A stretch of 7,225 nt of DNA from Paracoccaceae bacterium (GTDB lineage Bacteria > Pseudomonadota > Alphaproteobacteria > Rhodobacterales > Rhodobacteraceae): NCBI GenBank assembly GCA_003500165.1, contig DNSZ01000095.1, positions 1 through 7,225 of the forward strand, in the 5' to 3' direction. Made by a program: the position numbers and the translations under genes. The notes beneath the pieces are model-generated. The model had not been told where the DNA came from and did not search any database. It was given only the letters and a program-made list of their open reading frames with translations. Below, one piece after another: positions 1 through 5,687 of this stretch (position 1 is the first letter of the stretch; the number at the start of each line of letters is the position of its first letter).

Positions 1-224
1 CCTTCGCGGCCGAGACCGGCACGGCCGGGCTGATCGGTCGCGAACGCGCCTTCGCCAACGGGCTGGTGATGCGCCATGTGCGCGATTCGCTGATCATCTC
101 CCCGCCGCTGGTGATCACCAAGGCCGAGATCGACACGCTGATCGACCGCGCCGCGCGGGTGCTTGACGAGACCCATGCCGAACTGCAGGCCCAGGGGTTG
201 ATGGTGGCCGGTGCGCGCCCCTGA
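1..224 (+). CDS. Class III (SpuC-type) aminotransferase, C-terminal fragment
   Basis: This is the last 73 codons of a gene that begins left of the window. It is read in the frame starting at base 3 and stops with TGA at 222-224. The translation contains GLIGRERAFANGLVMR, then IISPPLVIT, then an acidic and basic helix ending in ARVLDET. This is the usual C-terminus of PLP-dependent class III aminotransferases of the putrescine/4-aminobutyrate-pyruvate group (SpuC-like, often labelled 'aspartate aminotransferase family'). The PLP lysine and other catalytic residues lie upstream and cannot be seen. The next gene begins inside its last 14 bases, so the two are probably cotranscribed and translationally coupled. 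Its partner is a PuuB-like amine oxidoreductase, which supports a role in putrescine or polyamine catabolism. The exact amine substrate cannot be told from this fragment; beta-alanine-pyruvate or another omega-amine transaminase is the main alternative. Confidence 0.8.
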   Translation, partial: FAAETGTAGLIGRERAFANGLVMRHVRDSLIISPPLVITKAEIDTLIDRAARVLDETHAELQAQGLMVAGARP

Positions 225-1521
225 CGTTCTGACGGCGAACGACCGGTCCGGGCGGTATCCGCCCAGTTGGTACGCCGCGACCGTGCCGCTGCCCGAGCCG
301 TTGCCGCAAGCGCAAGGCGCGATCCGGGCCGATATCTGCGTCATCGGCGGCGGCTATACCGGGCTGTCGGCGGCGCTGCATCTGGCCGAACGCGGCTATG
401 ATGTGGTGCTGGTGGAGGCGCATCGCGCGGGCTGGGGCGCCTCGGGGCGGAATGGCGGCCAGATTGCCGTCGGCCAGCGCGTCGATCAGGAGACGCTGGA
501 GGCACGGCTGGGCCGCGAGATGGCGGCAAGGCTGTGGGATCTGGGCCTCGCCTCTGTGGACCTGGTGCACAGCCTGTGCGCGCGGCACCGGATCGATTGC
601 GACTATGTGCCCGGATTGGTGGACGCCGATCACCGGGCGCGCCATGTCCGCCACACCCATGCCTATGTCGAGAAGCTGCAGCGCGTCTATGGCTATGACC
701 GGATCGCCCCGCTCGACCGCGCGGGGCTGCGCGCGCTCGTCGATGCGCCGGGCTATTTCGGCGGCGCGGTCGATAGCGGCTCGGGCCATCTGCACCCGCT
801 GAAGCTGGCCCTGGGGCTGGCCCGCGCGGCGCAATCCGCCGGGGTCCGCCTGTTCGAGGGCAGCCGGGTGACGCGGCTTCTTCCCGGCGATCCGGTGCGC
901 ATCGAGCTTGACGGCGCCACCGTCACCGCCCGCTTCGCCCTGCTGGCGGCCAACGGCTATCTGGGCGGGCTGGTGCCCGATGTCGCGGCGCGGGTGATGC
1001 CGATCAACAATTTCATCGTGGCGACCGAACCGCTGGGCAAGGATCGCGCAAGCGCGCTGCTGCCCGGCAACCATGCGGTGGGCGATTCGCGTTTCGTCAT
1101 CAACTATTTCCGCCGCAGCCCCGATCACCGGCTGCTGTTCGGCGGCGGCGAAAGCTATGGGCTGCGGTTCCCCCGCGACATCGCGGCCCTTGTCCGGCGG
1201 CCGATGGAACAGGTGTTTCCGCAATTGCGCGGGGTCGGGATCGACTTTGCCTGGGGCGGCACGCTGGCGATCACCCTGCCGCGGCTGCCCCATGTCGCGC
1301 GGCTGTCGGGCAACCTCATGTCGGCGGGGGGGTATTCGGGCCATGGTGTGGCGATGGCCACCTTTGCCGGCCAGGTCATGGCAGACGCCATCGCAGGCCA
1401 GGCCGAACGCTTTGACCTGATGGCAGAGGTGCCGATACCGGCCTTTCCGGGCGGGGCGGCCCTGCGCGGCCCGCTTTTGACGCTGGGGATGATCTGGTAC
1501 GCGCTGCGCGACCGACTGTAG
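211..1521 (+). CDS. FAD-dependent amine oxidoreductase, PuuB-like (DAO family)
   Basis: A 436-residue flavoprotein of the D-amino-acid oxidase fold. It is close in length and layout to gamma-glutamylputrescine oxidase PuuB (about 426 residues), which oxidises gamma-glutamylputrescine to the aldehyde with release of ammonia and peroxide in the cytoplasm. The N-terminus carries the family's SWYAAT segment (residues 19-24). The dinucleotide-binding loop VIGGGYTGLSAALHLAERG (44-62) follows, and E69 at the end of the second strand is placed to bind the FAD ribose. GWGASGRNGGQ (74-84) is the family's flavin-contacting loop. Near the C-terminus, GGTLAITLPRLPH and SAGGYSGHGV form the second FAD-contact region. 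The GTG start at 211 overlaps the aminotransferase by 14 bases, and no other start codon gives a better-placed N-terminus; an AGGGG at 193-197 is a distant ribosome site. Pairing with a SpuC-type aminotransferase argues for polyamine catabolism, but the family also includes oxidases of other N-alkylated amino acids, so no symbol is assigned. Confidence 0.88.
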   Translation: MRAPDVLTANDRSGRYPPSWYAATVPLPEPLPQAQGAIRADICVIGGGYTGLSAALHLAERGYDVVLVEAHRAGWGASGRNGGQIAVGQRVDQETLEARLGREMAARLWDLGLASVDLVHSLCARHRIDCDYVPGLVDADHRARHVRHTHAYVEKLQRVYGYDRIAPLDRAGLRALVDAPGYFGGAVDSGSGHLHPLKLALGLARAAQSAGVRLFEGSRVTRLLPGDPVRIELDGATVTARFALLAANGYLGGLVPDVAARVMPINNFIVATEPLGKDRASALLPGNHAVGDSRFVINYFRRSPDHRLLFGGGESYGLRFPRDIAALVRRPMEQVFPQLRGVGIDFAWGGTLAITLPRLPHVARLSGNLMSAGGYSGHGVAMATFAGQVMADAIAGQAERFDLMAEVPIPAFPGGAALRGPLLTLGMIWYALRDRL

Positions 1522-1530
1522 CGACCGGAC

Positions 1531-1570
1531 ACCAAGCTGCGATGAGCGGGACCGAGTGCAGCTGGTCCGC
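1531..1570. terminator. Possible hairpin terminator(s) between convergent genes
   Basis: The 69-base gap between the oxidoreductase stop and the radC stop holds two overlapping inverted repeats. One pairs ACCAaGCTGC (1531-1540, one bulged A) with GCAGCTGGT (1558-1566), with a 17-base loop. The other pairs GCGGgACC (1546-1553, one bulged G) with GGTCCGC (1564-1570), with a 10-base loop. They share bases 1564-1566, so only one can form at a time. The position between convergent genes suits a bidirectional transcription end. Neither stem is followed by a T-run on either strand, so this is not a classical intrinsic terminator. Rho-dependent ending is equally possible. Confidence 0.3.
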
Positions 1571-1590
1571 CTCCCGCCCCGCCACACCCG

Positions 1591-2364
1591 CTACAGATAC
1601 CCATGGGTGCGAAAGCTCAGTTCGCGCGTCTTGCCGACGATGATGTGGTCGTGGATTGCGATCCCCAGCGCCTCGGCGGCGGCGCGGATGTCGAAGGTCA
1701 TGGCGATGTCCGCCTCGGACGGGGTCGGATCGCCCGATGGGTGGTTGTGCACCAGAATGAGCGCCGAGGCGTTCAGCGCCAGCGCCCGCTTGACCACCTC
1801 GCGCGGGTAGACCGGCACATGGTCGACCGTGCCGCGGGACTGGATTTCATCGGCGATCAGCACGTTCTTGCGGTCGAGAAACAGGATGCGGAATTGCTCC
1901 ATCTCGCGATGCGCCATCGAGATCCGGCAATAGTCGAGCAGCGCCTGCCAGGACGAGATCACCGGCCGGTCGATCACCCGCGCCCGGGCCATGCGGTGCG
2001 CGGCGGCCTCGACCACCTTGAATTCGCAGATCGCCGAATCGCCGATCCCGGGCACCGTCCGCAGCCGTTCCGCCGGCGCAGCCAGCACCGCGTTGAAATC
2101 GCCGAATTCGGCCAGCAGCGCCTTGGCCAGCGGTTTGACGTCGCGCCGCGGGATCGCCCGGAACAGCACCAGTTCCAGCAATTCGTAATCGGGCAGGGCG
2201 TCGGCCCCGCCCTGCAGAAACCGCGCGCGCAGCCTTTCGCGATGGTTCAGGTGATGTGCCGGTGCCGGGTCGGGCATGGATTTGGGCGGACGCAGCGGTA
2301 TCTTCGCCGCCCGGTCGAAACCGGGCAGCGGCGCCTCCCCCATCGCCTTGGGCCGCTTTGCCAT
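1591..2364 (-). CDS. radC: RadC family JAMM-domain protein
   Basis: A 257-residue RadC (UPF0758) protein, slightly longer than the usual 220-230 because of a basic, proline-rich N-terminal tail of about 35 residues. The domain order is typical. HRERLRARFL (41-50) opens the N-terminal helical domain and LRTVPGIGDS (101-110) is a helix-hairpin-helix DNA-binding loop. The JAMM metal site follows: GTVDHVPVYPREVVKRAL (178-195) leads into HNHPSGDPTPSEAD (206-219), giving H206, H208, S216 and D219 in the HxH-x7-S-x2-D pattern. All visible metal ligands are intact. RadC was named for a radiation-repair phenotype later assigned to another gene; its biochemical role is unsettled, but it is competence-induced in several bacteria. 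The ATG at 2364 has no clear ribosome site, and M8 (ATG at 2343) is an alternative start. It lies 35 bases after kpsC on the same strand. The gap carries a CtrA-like box, so radC may have its own promoter as well as read-through from the capsule genes. Confidence 0.92.
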   Translation of the reverse strand: MAKRPKAMGEAPLPGFDRAAKIPLRPPKSMPDPAPAHHLNHRERLRARFLQGGADALPDYELLELVLFRAIPRRDVKPLAKALLAEFGDFNAVLAAPAERLRTVPGIGDSAICEFKVVEAAAHRMARARVIDRPVISSWQALLDYCRISMAHREMEQFRILFLDRKNVLIADEIQSRGTVDHVPVYPREVVKRALALNASALILVHNHPSGDPTPSEADIAMTFDIRAAAEALGIAIHDHIIVGKTRELSFRTHGYL

Positions 2365-2388
2365 GGCGCGCAGGTCACGCAGGAAGGG

Positions 2389-2403
2389 TTAAGCGCGGGT
2401 TAA
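2389..2403 (-). promoter_or_regulatory. CtrA-like box TTAA-N7-TTAA upstream of radC
   Basis: On the minus strand the sequence is TTAACCCGCGCTTAA: two TTAA half-sites separated by exactly 7 bases, which is the CtrA consensus known from Caulobacter and other Alphaproteobacteria. Each half is followed by CCC, so TTAACCC occurs twice with an 11-base period, about one helical turn. By eye these are the only two TTAA tetramers in the window. The outer half overlaps the kpsC stop codon (TAA, 2402-2400). The box centre is about 32 bases upstream of the radC ATG at 2364. No convincing -10 element is seen downstream, so function as a promoter is inferred and not shown. Confidence 0.45.
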
Positions 2404-4472
2404 CGCAGCGGACGCCGCCAGGCCTTGACGGACCCGTCGAGCAAGCGCTGGGCGCGGCCCGGCAGATACCAGGCCGGACCGTGCTGCGGCGTGCGGCCGT
2501 CGGCCAGGCGCTCGACGGCAAGCTCGGGCGGGCAGGGCAGGCCGCTTGCCGGATCGAAATAGCGCGGATAGGCGATCAGCGCGGCATGGACCAGCCCGTC
2601 GAGCGGCACGCCGGCCCGGCGCCGGGCGGGAACCGGGCCCAGATCGCGGGTCAGCCCCCAACCGGCATAGAAGGGCGCGCCAAGGCAGGTGACCGGCACG
2701 CCGCGGAGCAACGCCTCGAACCCCAAAAGCGAGGTCAGCGTCCAGAGCTCGGCCGCGACCCCGATCAGCGCAAGCGGATCGGTGGCGCGCGCGACATGGT
2801 CGGCCGCGGCGCTTTCGGTCGCTGTCAGCGCGCCGGGGCGCAGCCCGGCCTCGACATCGGGGTGCGGCTTGTAGACCAGGAAGGCGGCCGGATTGGCGTC
2901 ACGCGCCGCGGCGAGCAGCGCGGCATTGCTGGCAAGCGCACCGCATCCCAGCCGGACGGAGGCGTCGTCGGCCACCTGGCCCGCGACCAGGATTACCGGT
3001 CTGCCCTGCGCGTCGGGCACCCCTGCGCCGCCGCCAAGATTGTATTTCGTCACCCCAAGGGCGACGAGCCGCGCGCGCAGACGCGCCGCGCGCTCGCGCT
3101 CGGGCCCGGGCAGGTCGCGCGCGGCGTCGATCAGCCATTCCAGCCGGGACGGCCGCGTGGCGTCGTAGTAGATGCCCAGATCGTCGGCGACGAGCGAAAG
3201 CGGCGGGATGAGCGCCGCGCCCAGCCCGCGCGAGCGCAGGAACCCATCTTCGACCCGGCGCAGAACGACGCCATCGGGCACCGTACCAAGCTGCGCCGCC
3301 GCCGAGGCCCAGGCCAGCAGAGGGGCGCCGCGCGCCTGCGCCAGCCGGCCGGCCCGCGCCGGATCGCCGCAAAACCGCACGGCCGCGCCGGCGCCCCCGC
3401 CGCCAAAGACGCGCCGGAGATGCGGGCGCTTCCACCGACGCATGCCAAAGGCGACATGGCCATGGCGATCCTCGACCCAGGCGCGCTGCAGCGCGGCCAT
3501 GGTGTCGAGCACGTCTTCAAGCGCGCAAAGCCGGTCGCGATAGGGGTCGTACCACACCGGCAGGTCCAGCATCGCGCCGGCAAACAGCTGATCGGCATTC
3601 AGCCGGCGGCTGCGGCGCGGCACCGCGACGCGATCCTCGCTGAGCCCCCAGCCGGCATAGAACGGGCCGCCGAACACGACCGGGCGCCGGCCCATGCAGA
3701 TCGCCTCGAAACCAAGCTGCGAGGAAACGGTATAGACCGCCCGGGCGCCGGCGATCAGTTTCCATGGCGACACCGGGCCGGCGACCCATTCGGTGCGCCG
3801 ATCGGCATCGGCCGGGCCGAAATGGCCGGCCCGGAAACCGGCTGCAGTTTCGGGATGGGTCCGGATGGCGATGCGGGCATCCGGGTGCTCGGCCCGGGCC
3901 GCGGCCAGCATGGCGCGAAACCGATCCGGCCCGGCGCCGCTGGCGATGACCGAGGCGTCGTCGCGCAGCTGATCGGCGACCAGCACATATCCCGGTTCCG
4001 GGGTCTCGGCCGCCGGGTCGCTGGCGGCGAACTTGCCAAAGCCGAGCCCCTGCCAGCGCGCCCGCGCGGCCGCTGCCCGGGCAAGATGGGCCGGATCGTC
4101 GAACGACGCGGTCGCCAGATGCCGTTCCAGCTCTGACGGTTGCGCCGGGTCGTAATGCACGCCCGCCCCGTCGATCATCAGGCCAAGCGGCGGCGCGCCG
4201 CTGCGGCCGGGATGGAGGCCGCGCAGGAACGCCTCTTCGATCCGGATCAGCCGGGCGCCGCGCGCCCGGGCAATCGCCACGCCCCGTCGGGCGGTTCGGC
4301 GCAGGCCCCACACCCCGACGGTGCCGCCCTTGCCCGGCAGACCAAGCCGCGGCGCCCAGCCGGCCAGTTGCAGGATGCGTCGCACGCGGCCGCGCAGCAG
4401 CCCGGGCGTGTAGACATGGAGCGGCCGCGCCGGGGCGATCCAGCCCTCGCCGCGGGGACGATTACCGGGCAA
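2400..4472 (-). CDS. kpsC: KpsC-like dual-module beta-Kdo glycosyltransferase (capsule linker)
   Basis: A 690-residue protein of the KpsC family, the expected full length. KpsC acts at the cytoplasmic face of the inner membrane. Its two modules add alternating beta-(2,4) and beta-(2,7) Kdo residues from CMP-Kdo onto the phosphatidylglycerol-linked primer made by KpsS. The internal duplication is visible. Module 1 has IEEAFLRG (78-85), HYDP (106-109), VADQLRDDASV (165-175), RTHPETAAG (204-212), SSQLGFEA (250-257) and FYAGWGLSEDR (271-281). Module 2 repeats these as VEDGFLRSRGLG (407-418), YYDATRPSRLEW (435-446), VAGQVADDASVR (496-507), YKPHPDVEAG (534-543), TSLLGFEALLRGVPV (580-594) and FYAGWGLTRD (601-610). 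Key motifs of both modules look intact. The start is a TTG at 4472 that overlaps the end of the export-lipoprotein gene by 11 bases. AGGA lies 3 bases upstream of it, and no ATG or GTG in this frame fits better. Such overlap suggests translational coupling within a capsule operon. Confidence 0.92.
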   Translation of the reverse strand: MPGNRPRGEGWIAPARPLHVYTPGLLRGRVRRILQLAGWAPRLGLPGKGGTVGVWGLRRTARRGVAIARARGARLIRIEEAFLRGLHPGRSGAPPLGLMIDGAGVHYDPAQPSELERHLATASFDDPAHLARAAAARARWQGLGFGKFAASDPAAETPEPGYVLVADQLRDDASVIASGAGPDRFRAMLAAARAEHPDARIAIRTHPETAAGFRAGHFGPADADRRTEWVAGPVSPWKLIAGARAVYTVSSQLGFEAICMGRRPVVFGGPFYAGWGLSEDRVAVPRRSRRLNADQLFAGAMLDLPVWYDPYRDRLCALEDVLDTMAALQRAWVEDRHGHVAFGMRRWKRPHLRRVFGGGGAGAAVRFCGDPARAGRLAQARGAPLLAWASAAAQLGTVPDGVVLRRVEDGFLRSRGLGAALIPPLSLVADDLGIYYDATRPSRLEWLIDAARDLPGPERERAARLRARLVALGVTKYNLGGGAGVPDAQGRPVILVAGQVADDASVRLGCGALASNAALLAAARDANPAAFLVYKPHPDVEAGLRPGALTATESAAADHVARATDPLALIGVAAELWTLTSLLGFEALLRGVPVTCLGAPFYAGWGLTRDLGPVPARRRAGVPLDGLVHAALIAYPRYFDPASGLPCPPELAVERLADGRTPQHGPAWYLPGRAQRLLDGSVKAWRRPLR

Positions 4473-5604
4473 GCGTCCTGATCGATCCGGCGGTGTTGAC
4501 CGGCAGCGACACCGCCGCCAGCGCCTTGTTGAACTGCGAGAACGGCGCCTCGGTGATGTAGATCGTGTCGTCGTCGCGGATCATGAAATCGCGCGCCTCG
4601 AAAATGCCGTTCGGCTGGGTGAAGTCGAGGACATAGACGACCTTGCGCTCGCCCTGGATCGACGCATCGCCCAGCATCCCGCGCAGCACTTCGGGCCGTT
4701 CGTCGCGCAGCACGAAGACGCCCGTGGGGTCGGCGAGTTGCGCGCTCAACCCGCCGGCGAGCGCGATCGCCTCCATCGCCGACAGCTCGGCCCGGTCGAA
4801 CGGCACCCGGGTCTGGGCCCCGGTCGCGCCAAGCGCGGTAAAGGCACGCCGGTCCTGTTCCACCACGATCCGGTCGCCGGGGCGCAGCGCGATGTCGTTA
4901 TGCGGATTGTCGTAGAGGTCTTCCAGCCAGATGGTGCCGCGGCTGGTGCCCCGCGTGACCGAGATCAGCGCAACCTCTTCCTCGATGGCGATCCCGCCGG
5001 CACCGGCCAGCATCGGTGCCAGGGTGCGCGTCGACCGCTCGATCGGATAGACCCCGGGCGCGCCCACCCCGCCGAGGATACTGACCGTTGCGCCGTCGCC
5101 GGCCAGCCGGGTGACCTGGATCTGTGGGTCCGGCGTTTGCAGGTCGAGCTTGGCCGTGATGATCTGCCGCAGCTGTTCGGGCGTGTTGCCGGCGGCCAGG
5201 ATGCGCCCGGCATAGGGCACGAAGATATGGCCCGATCCGTCGACCTGGATTTCCCGCAGCGGCGTCGATCCCTGGGCGGCGCTGGCATAGAGGCCCTGAT
5301 CGATGTTCTCGAACACGGTCAGGCCCAGCACGTCGCCGGGGCGAATCTCGTCCGCGCCGACAGGCTGGGCGTTGCGGAACGTCGCGCCGAAGCCATGCGC
5401 GGGCGGTTCGGCCGTCGCCCGGACCACGTTCTCGTCGACCACGACAAGCAGCGCGTCGCCCAGTTCGACCCCCGTGCCGCTGAACAGCTCGCTCTTGGTG
5501 GGGCCGGTGCGCGGCATGCCGCATCCCGCCAATACCGTGGCCGCGACAAGGATGGCCAACACCTGCAGGAATCCGTGCCCTGCACCTGTCTTCCAGCGTT
5601 CCAT
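4462..5604 (-). CDS. Outer-membrane polysaccharide export lipoprotein (OPX, Wza/KpsD-like)
   Basis: A 380-residue OPX-family protein that would form the periplasmic and outer-membrane channel through which capsule leaves the cell. Residues 1-28 are a lipoprotein signal peptide: basic start MERWK, hydrophobic core LQVLAILVAATV, and lipobox LAGC with C28 as the lipidated residue. The polysaccharide export domain spans about 83-165 (DEIRPGDVLGLTVFEN, then VDGSGHIFVPYAGRI). Two SLBB-type repeats follow at about 172-250 (VSILGGVGAPGVYPI to LRPGDRIVVEQ) and 255-350 (to MIRDDDTIYITEAP). The tail may be the membrane-spanning helix seen in Wza. The length is like Wza (about 380) and much shorter than E. 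coli KpsD (558). I chose the ATG at 5604 because it places the signal peptide at the N-terminus and has GGAGG at 5616-5620. An ATG at 5691 overlaps the kpsS stop but adds 29 polar residues ahead of the signal and lacks a ribosome site. Confidence 0.9.
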   Translation of the reverse strand: MERWKTGAGHGFLQVLAILVAATVLAGCGMPRTGPTKSELFSGTGVELGDALLVVVDENVVRATAEPPAHGFGATFRNAQPVGADEIRPGDVLGLTVFENIDQGLYASAAQGSTPLREIQVDGSGHIFVPYAGRILAAGNTPEQLRQIITAKLDLQTPDPQIQVTRLAGDGATVSILGGVGAPGVYPIERSTRTLAPMLAGAGGIAIEEEVALISVTRGTSRGTIWLEDLYDNPHNDIALRPGDRIVVEQDRRAFTALGATGAQTRVPFDRAELSAMEAIALAGGLSAQLADPTGVFVLRDERPEVLRGMLGDASIQGERKVVYVLDFTQPNGIFEARDFMIRDDDTIYITEAPFSQFNKALAAVSLPVNTAGSIRTLAR

Positions 5605-5615
5605 GGCGCGCGTTG

Positions 5616-5620
5616 CCTCC
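5616..5620 (-). promoter_or_regulatory. Ribosome binding site deciding the OPX start
   Basis: On the minus strand this reads GGAGG, 11 bases before the ATG at 5604. The spacing is a little long but acceptable. It is the only Shine-Dalgarno-like sequence near either candidate start. The sequence before the alternative ATG at 5691 is pyrimidine-rich (CTCCTTGCC). Confidence 0.55.
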
Positions 5621-5687
5621 ACGTCTGGCCCGGCCCGGCGGCCGCGTCGTTCTTGTGATCTAGCGATCCGGATAGCCCGGCTTTCGG

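Noticed and set aside
115..1587. A 490-codon open frame on the minus strand opposite the aminotransferase end and the oxidoreductase
   Set aside because: It is antisense to a gene with clear FAD-binding motifs. Its translation is arginine-, glutamine- and proline-rich with no domain, as expected for the antisense frame of high-GC coding DNA.
1603..2403. A 266-codon open frame on the plus strand opposite radC
   Set aside because: radC on the minus strand has a complete JAMM motif. The plus-strand product is histidine-, arginine- and glutamine-rich antisense sequence.
2256..4136. A 626-codon open frame on the plus strand opposite kpsC and the start of radC
   Set aside because: It crosses two real genes with intact family motifs on the other strand, and its product has low-complexity antisense composition and no recognisable domain.
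2400..4472. The repeated motifs within kpsC as evidence of a recent duplication or gene fusion
   Set aside because: Two related glycosyltransferase modules in one chain are the normal architecture of KpsC, and the copies are strongly diverged.
4738..5658. A 306-codon open frame on the plus strand opposite the OPX gene
   Set aside because: It is a shadow of the OPX gene, which has a lipobox, an export domain and SLBB repeats. The antisense product has no motif.
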